Assembly (NCBI GenBank): GCA_963609805.1
Contig: CAVDLN010000003.1
Coordinates: 1-49,386, forward strand
Source of the DNA: CAMEON01 sp963609805
Lineage (GTDB): Bacteria; Bacillota; Clostridia; Oscillospirales; CAG-272
Length of the DNA stretch: 49,386 bases
Direction of reading: 5' to 3'
The position numbers were made by a program, and so were the translations under genes. The notes beneath the pieces are model-generated. The model ran no database searches. It was not told where the DNA came from and was given only the letters and a program-made list of their open reading frames with translations. Position 1 is the first letter of the stretch; each line of letters opens with the position of its first letter. Positions 23,818 through 33,049 of this stretch are shown here, piece by piece.

Positions 23818-23865
23818 AATCCGAACCTCAGACCGATCGGTCGGGGGTTCGGATTTCTTGTTTTA
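23818..23865 (+). terminator. Terminator of tRNA-Ala
   Basis: AATCCGAACC (23818-23827) pairs with GGTTCGGATT (23846-23855), followed by TTCTTGTTTT. Confidence 0.75.
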
Positions 23866-23964
23866 TTCGGAATATTTGTTATAGGGTCACGTGGGGGTTA
23901 TATCATTGAAAATCGCCATGAAAAGTGTGAACCGGTCCCCCGGCTTGCACAAAGCCGGCAGGGA

Positions 23965-24537
23965 TCAGAACGGCAGAACGCCGAGGTGCTCCAGCAGGAT
24001 TTTCAGTCCGATAAGAATCAGAATGGCACCACCCGCTATGACGGCACGGTTCTTGTATTTCAGGCCGAACACATTGCCGATTTTCAGACCGACGCCGGAC
24101 AGAAGGAAGGTGATGACGCCGATGATTCCGACAGACCACCCGATGCCGACTGTCGGGGGAGTCAGCGCGAAGGTAACGCCGACCGCCAGCGCGTCAATGC
24201 TGGTCGCCACGGCCAGCAGCAGCATGGTTTTGAAAGAGAAGGAGTCATTGACCTTCTCGCTCTCGCCGGAGATGCCCTCCCGGAGCATGTTTCCGCCGAT
24301 CAGGGCCAGCAGGATAAAGGCGATCCAGTGGTCGAATCTGGTGATGTAGGAGGCGAAGGTCGAGCCGAGCAGCCAGCCCAGCGTCGGCATCAGCGCCTGA
24401 AACCCGCCGAACCACGCACCGATAATCAAATAGTGGCGGGGACGCAGCTGCTGTGTGGACAGCCCCTTGCAGACGGAAACGGCGAAAGCGTCCATGGACA
24501 GTCCCACGGCAAGCAGGAGAAGTTCGATAAGGCTCAT
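23965..24537 (-). CDS. mntP: MntP manganese efflux pump
   Basis: The 190-residue protein has six predicted helices with the paired acidic motifs GLSMDAFAVSVCKG (Asp16) and TSIDALAVGVTFAL, the internal duplication of the MntP family. It exports Mn2+ and protects against manganese excess. It is controlled by the yybP-ykoY manganese riboswitch immediately upstream (24555-24724), which confirms the assignment independently. A GGAGG site lies 13 bases before the ATG, within the leader. Confidence 0.95.
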   Translation of the reverse strand: MSLIELLLLAVGLSMDAFAVSVCKGLSTQQLRPRHYLIIGAWFGGFQALMPTLGWLLGSTFASYITRFDHWIAFILLALIGGNMLREGISGESEKVNDSFSFKTMLLLAVATSIDALAVGVTFALTPPTVGIGWSVGIIGVITFLLSGVGLKIGNVFGLKYKNRAVIAGGAILILIGLKILLEHLGVLPF

Positions 24538-24554
24538 AGTAAAGATATACCTCC

Positions 24555-24724
24555 AAAAAAAATCGCTTCGGGCACAACGTACCCGAAGCGATTTTTGCCC
24601 AAGTACGGTATGCCATACTTGAGTCTCGCTGTTTCAGACAAGCCAGACAGGAACCTTCCTGTCAGTCTGTTGACTTGCCGCCGCACGCCCGACAATCAGA
24701 GCACACGGTCACCTACTCCCTCAA
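24555..24724 (-). promoter_or_regulatory. yybP-ykoY manganese riboswitch with terminator platform
   Basis: Reading on the minus strand, the aptamer opens with TTGAG (24724-24720) followed by the conserved GGAGTAG loop and closes with CAGCGAGACTCAAG, whose CTCAA pairs with the opening TTGAG (P1). A hairpin (24599-24620) and then a strong intrinsic terminator follow: CGCTTCGGG/CCCGAAGCG inside A/T-flanked arms (24558-24572 with 24582-24596), with eight T at 24562-24555. Mn2+ binding should stabilise P1 and prevent the terminator, switching mntP on. The T-tract ends just before the ribosome binding site. Confidence 0.9.
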
Positions 24725-24733
24725 ACAGCACAC

Positions 24734-24762
24734 ATTATAACACACGATAAACGGGATGTCAA
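24734..24762 (-). promoter_or_regulatory. Promoter of the mntP riboswitch leader
   Basis: Minus-strand TTGACA (24757-24762), 17 bases and TATAAT (24734-24739). The leader begins about 10 bases before the aptamer. Confidence 0.88.
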
Positions 24763-24794
24763 GCTTTTTTGAGGAGGAGAGGCGGTACGGCGGG

Positions 24795-25805
24795 TCAAAA
24801 GTAGAATTCCGTTTTCACGTCGCGGGAGAACAGCGACTGCAGCTCGGAGGACGGATCCGCCGCCTCGTACAGAATGCGGTACACGGCTCGGCAGATGGGC
24901 AGATCCACACCGTAGCGGCTGCCGAGCAGGCACATGGCGCGCACGGTGGCATAGCCTTCGGCAAGCTCGGCATACGGCTTGTGCGTGACCCATGCCTCCC
25001 CGAAGGCCCGGTTGTGGCTGAAGGGGGAGAAAACAGTTGCCTCGTAGTCCCCGAGGTGGCACAGTCCGTAGGCGGACAGTTCATTTCCGCCCATCGCGCG
25101 GATCAGGCGGGCGATCTCCCGTGTTCCGCGCGACATCAGTGCACCCTTGAGCGTTGTCAGATGCATGCCGTCCAGCATGCCGGCGGCTATGCCGATTACG
25201 TTTTTGGAGGCGGCTCCGATTTCGCTGCCCAGCAGATCTTCCCCGTAGTAGAACCGGATCAGATTGCCCGAGAAGGCATCTACCAGCCGCTGTTTCACGC
25301 TGTCGTCCTTGCTGTCTATGACCATGCAGTTGGGTATGCCCGCGTAGAATTCCTGCACATGGCCGGGACCGACCCACACCGCTATGCGGCAGGACGGGTC
25401 GAGTGCCGCTTCCGCTATTTCGGACAGCCGCAGCCCCGTGTCCGCCTCAACGCCCTTCATGCACAGCACCACAATGCGGTTGCGCAGGGAAAGCGGACGC
25501 AGCTCCTCCGTCAGCCCGCGCAGCCCCTGTGCGCCTATGGATATGATGATAACCTCCCGTCCGTCCAGCGCCCCGGCAAGGTCGCAGGACAGCTGCACGC
25601 TGTCCGGCAGGGTCAGAAGGTCGTTCCTCCGCTCCCGCAGGAAGCGCTGCATGTGCGCGGAATCCGGCCGTCCGTACAGCGTTACGTCCAGCCCGCGGCA
25701 GGACGACAGGTACCATGCTATGAGGGATCCCCATCTTCCGCAGCCGATTACCGCGACGCGCCCGATCCCCCGGATTTCTTTTTCCAGACTTTGATTTTTC
25801 GACAT
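24795..25805 (-). CDS. Divergent glycerol-3-phosphate dehydrogenase (GpsA-like)
   Basis: The 336-residue protein has an N-terminal Rossmann fold with V-I-G21-C-G23-R-W-G26 and, after VIIISIGAQGLR and VLCMKGVE, the substrate domain containing the catalytic-type Lys201 in GAASKNVIGIAAGM. It also has YGLCHLGDYEATVFSPFSHNRAFG, the GLGDL..TC..SRN-like block in diverged form. GpsA proteins reduce dihydroxyacetone phosphate to sn-glycerol 3-phosphate. Variants here (VGPGHVQEF for the usual SGPSFA) suggest a paralogue with an altered substrate. ATG 25805 has GGGAG 11 bases upstream. It starts 20 bases after the TIR/Sel1 gene, so the two probably share a transcript. Confidence 0.82.
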   Translation of the reverse strand: MSKNQSLEKEIRGIGRVAVIGCGRWGSLIAWYLSSCRGLDVTLYGRPDSAHMQRFLRERRNDLLTLPDSVQLSCDLAGALDGREVIIISIGAQGLRGLTEELRPLSLRNRIVVLCMKGVEADTGLRLSEIAEAALDPSCRIAVWVGPGHVQEFYAGIPNCMVIDSKDDSVKQRLVDAFSGNLIRFYYGEDLLGSEIGAASKNVIGIAAGMLDGMHLTTLKGALMSRGTREIARLIRAMGGNELSAYGLCHLGDYEATVFSPFSHNRAFGEAWVTHKPYAELAEGYATVRAMCLLGSRYGVDLPICRAVYRILYEAADPSSELQSLFSRDVKTEFYF

Positions 25806-25824
25806 GTTATCCGAATCTCCCAAA

Positions 25825-28800
25825 TTATTCCTGCTTCCGCAGCCGCTTTTCCATGGCTGCCACACCCGCTTCCGCCTGACGGCAGCCCAGTCTCAGCGCG
25901 CGCCGATAGCAGGTGACGGCACTGCGCGGGTCGGGGGCATCCATGCCGATGCCGCGTTCATAGCATTCGGCAAGCAGGTATGCCGCCTGCCCATGGTATC
26001 TGGATGCGCGCAGCAGCCAGGATACGCCTTCCCGTTCGTTTGCCGGACAGCCGACGCCGTGTACGAGACACCAGCCGAGACTGTACTGCGCCCACAGCGC
26101 ACCCCGGCAGAGCGGTTCACCCCGCCCCGGGGTAAAGGAGGCTGCCTGCCTGTAGCAGAGAACAGCCGATGCGCGGTCGGCAGGCATGTGCAGCCCGCCG
26201 AACAGGCATTCTCCCAGATAGTACATGGCATCCGCGTCCATGCGCGGCGTAACGGCGGCGCGGACATAGGCCGTATCCTCCGTCTCCGCACCCGCCGCGG
26301 CTGCTGCCGCTGTCATATCCTCCGCATACCGGAAGGGCTCCGGTGCGGGGGACAGAACGGCGTAGTATTCCCGCATCCATGCGGCGGGATCGCTTTTTGA
26401 AAAACTTTTTCTGTGCTCCGCAAGGGCGCGCGCCAGTCTGACGCCTTCCTCTTTCCTGTTCCTGCCGCCTGCCTCGCGCAGTCCCTGCCATATCTCCTCT
26501 ATGGAGCGGCGGCTGCTTTCCGCTTTGTCCGTTTCCCGCGCCAGCATCCGCGCAAAGTCTGCCCGCGCGGCAGGCTGCCCCGCCAGCACCGCACGGCACA
26601 GCCAGACAAACGGGCGGTCGTCGGAACTTTCCCCGACGGTTTCCGGATTCGAGGTTTCCAGCAGCGCCAGACGGTACATCGCCTCGCCGCGTATCCTGTC
26701 GTGCGGATTTTCTCCCGACGGGGTTTTTTCCGTCGGAAGCAGGGTTTCCGTGTCGGCATACGGCTTTGCGTAAACGGCCAGACGGTACAGATCCGCCGCG
26801 CGGCGGCACCTGTCCGTATTCCGCACGGCCGCCGTGTCCGTCGTTGCGTCTGCATACAGGGCCTTTTCCGTGCCCGTAAGGGTCAGATCTCCCAGCCACA
26901 GGCAGACGATGCCGTCATAACGATTGCCGAAACGGCGGCGTACCGCTCTCAGCAGCGTTTCGGCTGCGGATGGATTTTTCACCGTACCGATTCCCCGGTA
27001 TGCACATTCCGCCATCAGAATAAACGCCTCGGCGCTGCCGCCTCCGACGGCTGCCGACAGATACGAAATGCCCCTCCGATTCCATGCATCCGCGCCCGAC
27101 TCGCCGCCGCACGCGTCGGCCCGACGGAAACAGTCCTGCGCCAGCCGCAGCTGTGCCTCGGCGCGGGCCGCGGATTCTCCGGTCTCGGATGTCGGCGGAC
27201 AATGCAGCGCACGGCGGTACCAGACAACGGCGGCATCCGCCGCGTCTGCTGCGTGCGGGGCTTCTTTTCCTGCCGCACACAGCCGACCAAGCGTAAGGCA
27301 TGCCTTACTGCTGCCGAGACGGGCGGCGCGCGTCAGAAGCTCCGATGCCGACTCTCCCGTATGCGGGACCCCGTCCGTGCCGCTGCTTCCGATGCCTGTC
27401 AGCCGGCAGAACGCCAGCCTGCAGAGTGCCTCGGCCGTTGCCTCCGCCACGGTGAGCGCCGCGGTGGGGAGATCCGGCGGGGCGGCGGAGCTGTCGGATT
27501 CCGTGCCGATTCCGTCCGATTCTTCCGGTTTGATTTCGCTGTGGCGCGGTGCCCCCGGGGCATTTTCCGCCTGACCGCTCTCCGTTTCCGCTGCCCTATC
27601 GGCTGCAGCCGCCGCGGCAGGCTCGTGTGGACCGGCCTTTTCGGGAAGGATATCCGTCATACCGCCGTACAGCTCCTCCGCCGTACCCGATGAGGGGACG
27701 GATTCCCATGGCGCGCTGATATCCGCATCCGCGGCGGATGCCGCAACGGCGGAAAAGTAGCGGACGGCCTCCTCCGGCTTCCGGACAGCGCCCCTGCCCT
27801 CCAGCAGGCACAGCCCGGTTTCCAAAGCTCCCTGCACGCAGTCCGCCGCGGATGCGGCAAACCATGAAAAGGCCCGCCTGCTGTCCCGGCTGACGCCTCT
27901 CCCGTCCCGACAGCAGAGTCCGATGGCATAGGATGCCTCCGACACGCCGCCCTGCGCCGCCTGCTCGTACAGCTGTGCCGCCCGCGCGTACTGCGTCGGG
28001 ACGGAGAGCCCGCGGTCATAGCAGAGTCCCAGACGGTACATGGCATAGGGAAGGCCGCCCTGCGCCGCCTGCCCGTACAGGGCGAACGCCCGCGCGATGT
28101 CCCGGCGGATGCCGGTTCCGTGCTCAAAGCACAGACCCAGCCGGCAGGCCGCCTCGGGTATACCTGCCTGCGCTGCCTGCCGATAGCATTCCACGGCACT
28201 GCTCAGGTTCTGCCTGACGCCGATGCCCCGCTCATAGCAGCTTCCGAGGTTGTTCTGCGCCGGGGCGTACTCCTTTTCTGCCGCCTCGGCATAGAGGTGT
28301 GCCGCTTCGGCGGCATCCTGCCTTGTATACAGGCCCTTCTCACAGCATACGCCGAGGCGGAACTGCGCCTCGGGATTCCCGAGCTGTGCGGCAATGCGGT
28401 AGAGCCGCACGGCTTCCTTTCCGTCCCGCAGCACGCCCAGCCCCAGACGGCAGCATTCCGCCAGACGCAGCACGGCATCACCGTACCCGCGCTCCGCTGC
28501 AAGGCGGTACCAGTACAGCGCGTGCAGCGGCAGAGGCCGGCAGCCCGCGGCGGGAAATCCGCTCTCCAGCATACGGCCCAGCTCATACGCGGCGGCAGAC
28601 GGATCCCAATCGATCCGGCCGCCTGCTCTGCGTTCGGTCGGGATATCCGTCAGAACGGCATTCAGATGCCTGCTGTCGGAAATTCCGATCCGGCGATAGC
28701 GGCATTTCGCCATGCAGTTCCGAAGACGGCGGCGCGAATCGTCATCCGTTTCGCCGCATGCCGTGAGGCCGTCGCCATTCGGACGGCTCCCGCCGGAGGG

Positions 28801-29940
28801 ACGCAGAATTTCCGCAAAATTGTCCTCCCGCATTTTCCGCATGGAAACCATACGGCGCAGGCGTCCGTCGCGGGGAGGCGTGCCCTTTGCACGGGCGGGA
28901 CGAGGCTCAACCGGACGGATAACCTCTCCCGGCTTCTGCGGGGGAGGCGCGCCGATTCCCGTATCCGGAGGGCGGTAGCCGGTCAGATCGGCGCAGGCGG
29001 CGTACAGATCGAAGGCGGCGCCGTACCATTCCGAGGAAGTTGACGCGGCGTCCCGGCGGAGCAGCCCCAGCTGGCAGCGGGCGGGAAGAGACCCCTTGTT
29101 TGCCGCGCGGGTAAAGGCTTCCTCCGCAGCCTGCGGATCACGCATCATGCCGATGCCTTCCATAGCGCAGCGGCCGATTTGATAGACTCCGCGGATGTCG
29201 CCCGCGTCGGCGGCGCGGCGGAACAGCGCCAGAGCTTCGGCGGGGTCACGCCGGACGGCACCGCCGGAAATTTTTCGGTCGGCCAGCCGCAGCATGGAAT
29301 CCGGCAGACCCAGCGCGGTGCCCTGCTCCAGCCAGAAAATTTCCTCGCTTTCCAGCCGCGGAACGATTTCGCCTGTGCGGTAGGCATCCGCCAGAGAACC
29401 GACCGCCTGTACGGCGGCGGCATACTCCTCCCGACGCTCGAATTTTTCCCCGCCGCACACACGGTGTGCCAGGACGGCCTGCCTTATCAGCTGTCCGTAT
29501 GCGTTGTCTACGCAGCGTACGGCGGAAAAAGCCCCCGTGCAGCGGCACAGCCGGTTGAGATACAGCCGATGGATGTAGTATGCCGTGCGGGTGCGGTCAG
29601 GCGCGCCTTCCCCCGGAAAAGCAATAAGTTCTGCAGTGCTTCCGCGATCGGAGCAGAAGCGGTCATCCAGTGCGTTTTCCGCCAGACTGACGCACAGAAC
29701 CCGATGCCCACGCCGCAGGAGCAACCGTATGTCCGCCGCGCAGACTCCGCCCGAGGCGGCAGCCGGGGAGGTCAGCACGACGACGGCCTCGGCGGAAAGC
29801 AGGAGCTTCTCTCTCTCCTGCCGCGGAACGGATTCGTCCGGCGCTTCGTATCGGAACCCGTATCGGGTCAACTCACTCAGAAAACACCGCACCGTCTCGG
29901 CATCGGCATCGGCATGGCTGACGCAGATATAAGGACGCAT
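25825..29940 (-). CDS. Giant TIR-like/Sel1-repeat protein (1371 aa)
   Basis: Residues 1-135 look like a TIR domain: the YICVSHADADAE opening, the strand SAEAVVVLTSP, then GVCAADIRLLLRRGHRVLCV. At the place of the NADase catalytic glutamate (usual C-x-x-E-L) Asp70 is found. After this come Sel1-like repeats, about 205-300, 450-735 and scattered to the end, of the form A-x-x-x-L-G-x-C-Y-x-x-G-x-G-V-x-x-D. An Arg/Pro-rich linker (about 320-440) and an Ala/Glu/Ser linker (about 740-830) separate them. There is no signal peptide, so it should be cytosolic. ATG 29940 has GGAGGAG close by. TIR-Sel1 fusions suggest partner sensing with NAD-related signalling, but the Asp leaves activity open. Confidence 0.8.
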   Translation of the reverse strand: MRPYICVSHADADAETVRCFLSELTRYGFRYEAPDESVPRQEREKLLLSAEAVVVLTSPAAASGGVCAADIRLLLRRGHRVLCVSLAENALDDRFCSDRGSTAELIAFPGEGAPDRTRTAYYIHRLYLNRLCRCTGAFSAVRCVDNAYGQLIRQAVLAHRVCGGEKFERREEYAAAVQAVGSLADAYRTGEIVPRLESEEIFWLEQGTALGLPDSMLRLADRKISGGAVRRDPAEALALFRRAADAGDIRGVYQIGRCAMEGIGMMRDPQAAEEAFTRAANKGSLPARCQLGLLRRDAASTSSEWYGAAFDLYAACADLTGYRPPDTGIGAPPPQKPGEVIRPVEPRPARAKGTPPRDGRLRRMVSMRKMREDNFAEILRPSGGSRPNGDGLTACGETDDDSRRRLRNCMAKCRYRRIGISDSRHLNAVLTDIPTERRAGGRIDWDPSAAAYELGRMLESGFPAAGCRPLPLHALYWYRLAAERGYGDAVLRLAECCRLGLGVLRDGKEAVRLYRIAAQLGNPEAQFRLGVCCEKGLYTRQDAAEAAHLYAEAAEKEYAPAQNNLGSCYERGIGVRQNLSSAVECYRQAAQAGIPEAACRLGLCFEHGTGIRRDIARAFALYGQAAQGGLPYAMYRLGLCYDRGLSVPTQYARAAQLYEQAAQGGVSEASYAIGLCCRDGRGVSRDSRRAFSWFAASAADCVQGALETGLCLLEGRGAVRKPEEAVRYFSAVAASAADADISAPWESVPSSGTAEELYGGMTDILPEKAGPHEPAAAAAADRAAETESGQAENAPGAPRHSEIKPEESDGIGTESDSSAAPPDLPTAALTVAEATAEALCRLAFCRLTGIGSSGTDGVPHTGESASELLTRAARLGSSKACLTLGRLCAAGKEAPHAADAADAAVVWYRRALHCPPTSETGESAARAEAQLRLAQDCFRRADACGGESGADAWNRRGISYLSAAVGGGSAEAFILMAECAYRGIGTVKNPSAAETLLRAVRRRFGNRYDGIVCLWLGDLTLTGTEKALYADATTDTAAVRNTDRCRRAADLYRLAVYAKPYADTETLLPTEKTPSGENPHDRIRGEAMYRLALLETSNPETVGESSDDRPFVWLCRAVLAGQPAARADFARMLARETDKAESSRRSIEEIWQGLREAGGRNRKEEGVRLARALAEHRKSFSKSDPAAWMREYYAVLSPAPEPFRYAEDMTAAAAAAGAETEDTAYVRAAVTPRMDADAMYYLGECLFGGLHMPADRASAVLCYRQAASFTPGRGEPLCRGALWAQYSLGWCLVHGVGCPANEREGVSWLLRASRYHGQAAYLLAECYERGIGMDAPDPRSAVTCYRRALRLGCRQAEAGVAAMEKRLRKQE

Positions 29941-30018
29941 GGGACTCCTCCTTCCGGGGCGGATGTCGGGATCGGGAAATAAAAAGCCGCCCGTCACCGA
30001 AAATTTACCGAAAAGGTC

Positions 30019-30047
30019 TTTTCAAATCCGCCGATTTGTATTATAAT
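30019..30047 (+). promoter_or_regulatory. Probable promoter of the zapA-U32 operon
   Basis: TTTTCA (30019-30024, weak), 17 bases and TATAAT (30042-30047), 120 bases before zapA. Confidence 0.5.
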
Positions 30048-30166
30048 AGGGGCAACAGAAAATATACTCATATTATACTCCCGGGATGGCCGGAATTCAA
30101 GTACATTTTGTATATTCTGCGCCGCGCGTCGGATTTTCCGTGCGGCCGGGCGAAAGGACGGATGGT

Positions 30167-30766
30167 ATGAAGAATAAATACGCACTGACGATTGCGGACA
30201 TCCAGCTGGATGTTCTGTCGGAGGCACCGCGGGAAGAGGTGGACAGGATTTCCGGCATCGTGGACCGCAAGATGCGCGAGATCTACCTGCACAGCCGCAG
30301 CTGCACCCGCAATGAGGCGGCACTGCTGTGCGCACTGGAGTTCTGCGCCGAGAGGCTGGAAAATCAGAGCCGCCTTTCCGAGCTGGAGCAGCTTGCCGAA
30401 AAGTACGACGAGGTGCTGAAGGTGTTCCGTGACAAGAACCATGAGCTGAACGATGAGGTAAGCAAGCTGCGCAGCGAGAACGAGCTGCTCAGATCCCTGC
30501 TGACGGATAAGGACCGCGACGGCGGCGCAAAGGACGAGGCTGCGCCCGTACAGGCTCCCGCCGCCAATCCGGTATCCGCCAAGGAATTCCTGCGTCAGGT
30601 CGCGGACGCGCAGTACACGGACGGCGGGGACAGGAAAGAGGAAGAGGAAAAGGAAAAGAAGAAGCCGTCGGCACAGCCCGAAGCGGCCGCAGCCGGCGAG
30701 ACCGCACCCCGCGAGCGGCGCAGGACGGGCGGCATGTTCGATCTGCTCTCCTTTGACGATGTCTGA
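30167..30766 (+). CDS. zapA: ZapA-like cell division protein
   Basis: The 199-residue protein opens MKNKYALTIADIQLDVLSEA and continues with the REEVDRISGIVDRKMREI helix, the ZapA N-terminal dimer domain. A long coiled coil (about 75-130) and a charged, disordered C-terminus (Glu/Lys-rich, then RRRTGGMFDLLSFDDV) follow. ZapA binds FtsZ and bundles its filaments at mid-cell. The C-terminal extension makes it about twice the usual size; such long ZapA forms occur in Clostridia. The start at 30167 follows AAAGGA. The last 8 bases overlap the U32 peptidase gene, and ftsZ lies 4.7 kb on. Confidence 0.87.
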   Translation: MKNKYALTIADIQLDVLSEAPREEVDRISGIVDRKMREIYLHSRSCTRNEAALLCALEFCAERLENQSRLSELEQLAEKYDEVLKVFRDKNHELNDEVSKLRSENELLRSLLTDKDRDGGAKDEAAPVQAPAANPVSAKEFLRQVADAQYTDGGDRKEEEEKEKKKPSAQPEAAAAGETAPRERRRTGGMFDLLSFDDV

Positions 30767-32996
30767 TTCGGCGGGGAAGCACCTGCCGGAGCTGCTTGCT
30801 CCGGCAGGATCTCCGAAGGCACTTGAGGCGGCATTCTGCGCAGGGGCGGATGCCGTATATCTGGGCGGCACGGCGTTTAACGCTCGCATGAGCGCACGCA
30901 ACTTTGACAGTACCGAGCTGCGGGAAGCGGCGGCGTATGCCCACAGGCAGGGCGGACGGGTGTATCTCACGCTCAACACACTGGTCTATGACCGTGAGAT
31001 GACCGATGCGGTGCGGGCCGCGTACGATGCCGCCGAGGCAGGTGCGGACGGGCTGATTATCGCGGATTTGGGCGCGGCTGCCTGTATCCGCCGTGCGCTG
31101 CCGGAACTTCCCCTGCACGCCAGCACACAGCTTTCGGGACACAATGCTGCCATGGGACGGGCACTTGCCTCCCATGGCTTTTCCCGCTTTGTCATAGCGC
31201 GGGAAACACGCCTGTGCGATCTTGCATCGGCTGTGGCGGGCAGTCCGCTGGAGGTTGAGGTGTTTGTGCACGGCGCTCTGTGCGTATGCCATTCCGGGCA
31301 ATGCCTGTTTTCCTCCATGGTCGGGGGAAGATCCGGAAACCGGGGGGAGTGCGCCCAGCCCTGCCGCCTGCCGTATCGGGATGTGCGCGGGCGGGAGTGC
31401 TACCCGCTTTCCCTGAAGGATCTGACGCTTGCCGCCCACATTCCGGAGCTTGTCGGGGCGGGCGCGGCATCGCTTAAAATAGAGGGACGCATGAAAAGCC
31501 CGGCCTATGTGGGGGGTGTTACCGGTATATTCCGACGCCTGCTGGACGAGAACCGGGCTGCCGACCGTGAGGAGATCGGCTTCCTTGCCGAGCTGTTCTC
31601 ACGCGGCGGATTCACGGACGGGTATTTTACCGGGCACATCGGCCACGGTATGACAGGCGTGCGGTCCGAGGCGGACAAGGAACGCTCGGCGGCCGCCGAG
31701 AAAAAGGCAGCCGCCGCTCTGAACCCGGCGCGCATTCCGGGACGGCTTCCCGTCAGCGCAAAACTGGTTCTGCGCGAGGGACAGCCTGCCGCTCTGACGC
31801 TGACGGCTCCGCTGTTCCGACAGGGGAAGGATGCGGTTTCCGTGACGGCGGACGGCGACATCCCCGCGAAAACCGGCAATTCGGATACCCTGACGGCGGA
31901 GGGAGCCGAACGGCAGCTGTCCCGCACGGGCGGAACACCCTACCGCCTGACGGAGGGGGGCTGCGAGGTCGATTCCCCGGAGGGACTGACACTCACGCCC
32001 GCGCAGATCAATGCGCTGCGGCGCACGGCACTGGACGCACTGACCGACGCGCGCCTTGCCGGTATGCCCGATGCGGCGGCGGGGAGTCTGCCGCAGGAGG
32101 CGCTGCCGCGGATTCTGCCTTTGATTGCAAAAGAGTCGGGGGACTCCGCAGCGGCAGCCGTGAGGCCGGTTTCCTATACGGCCAATTTTGAAAGCCGGGA
32201 GCAGATTACGGCTGAGGCGGAGAGATTTTTCTCTGTCTGCTTCCTTCCGCTTGAGAAACGGAGAAATTCCGGGTCGGCTTTCGGTGCTGCCCTGCCGCCG
32301 GTCATACCGGACCGGGAGTCCGCATGCGTGCGGAAGGCGTTGGTTGATGCCCTGCGGAGCGGCGTGAGAGATCTGCAGATCGGAAATCCGGGGCACTGGG
32401 AGCTGGTGCGGGATGCGCTGGCGGAGGCGGGATTGCCGGAAACCGAAGATGTCCGCCTGTACGGCGGTCTGCGCCTGAATGTGACAAACCTTGCGGCGGC
32501 GCGGGAACAGGAAAAAATATGCAGTGAAATTACGGGACTTCCGCTGCGGGGCGTGATTCTGTCGCCGGAGCTGACTCTGCCGCGGCTGCGGGATCTGAGT
32601 CGGAACATGCCGTCGGCGTCCGCGATTGTGTACGGACGGATTCCGCTCATGCTGCTGGAAAAGTGCGTTATTCGCGAGCTGTATCCGGGTTCCGCCGATC
32701 CGCTCCTGCCGGACGGGTGCGCGGGCGCTGCCTGTTCCGCCTGCCGCCGGGGGGAGGCGGTTCTGCGTGATCGCACCGGGGCACAGTTTCCCGTGCTCCG
32801 CTGTGCGGGGCACCGCAATCAGGTGTTCAACAGCCTGCCGGTATCCATGACGGACCGGGAGGATGTGCTCCTGCACAGCGGCATCCTGCGGCGGCATTTC
32901 CTATTCACCGTGGAATCCCCCGCGGAGGTGGACGGCGTGATTGCCGCCATGCAGGAGGGAGGACCGGTCGGGAAGGAAGTACGACGCGTGAGATAG
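30759..32996 (+). CDS. U32-family peptidase-like RNA hydroxylation protein
   Basis: The 745-residue protein begins with PELLAPAGSPKALEAAFCAGADAVYLGG and carries the U32 signature EVFVHGALCVCHSGQCLFSS with Cys175, Cys182, Cys198 and Cys202 as likely iron-sulfur ligands. The SLKIEGRMKSPAYV motif follows, and a C-terminal DUF3656-type region. Characterised relatives are prephenate-dependent RNA hydroxylases: RlhA for 23S rRNA and TrhP for tRNA wobble uridine. Its size and DUF3656 part favour an RlhA-like role, but this cannot be decided here. ATG 30759 overlaps zapA; the ribosome binding site is weak, so translational coupling is likely. The zapA-U32 order is conserved in Clostridia. Confidence 0.88.
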   Translation: MSDSAGKHLPELLAPAGSPKALEAAFCAGADAVYLGGTAFNARMSARNFDSTELREAAAYAHRQGGRVYLTLNTLVYDREMTDAVRAAYDAAEAGADGLIIADLGAAACIRRALPELPLHASTQLSGHNAAMGRALASHGFSRFVIARETRLCDLASAVAGSPLEVEVFVHGALCVCHSGQCLFSSMVGGRSGNRGECAQPCRLPYRDVRGRECYPLSLKDLTLAAHIPELVGAGAASLKIEGRMKSPAYVGGVTGIFRRLLDENRAADREEIGFLAELFSRGGFTDGYFTGHIGHGMTGVRSEADKERSAAAEKKAAAALNPARIPGRLPVSAKLVLREGQPAALTLTAPLFRQGKDAVSVTADGDIPAKTGNSDTLTAEGAERQLSRTGGTPYRLTEGGCEVDSPEGLTLTPAQINALRRTALDALTDARLAGMPDAAAGSLPQEALPRILPLIAKESGDSAAAAVRPVSYTANFESREQITAEAERFFSVCFLPLEKRRNSGSAFGAALPPVIPDRESACVRKALVDALRSGVRDLQIGNPGHWELVRDALAEAGLPETEDVRLYGGLRLNVTNLAAAREQEKICSEITGLPLRGVILSPELTLPRLRDLSRNMPSASAIVYGRIPLMLLEKCVIRELYPGSADPLLPDGCAGAACSACRRGEAVLRDRTGAQFPVLRCAGHRNQVFNSLPVSMTDREDVLLHSGILRRHFLFTVESPAEVDGVIAAMQEGGPVGKEVRRVR

Positions 32997-33049
32997 CGCA
33001 CGGCGGATAACGATAACAAAATGTGATATGGAAAGGGATGTGACGGAGC

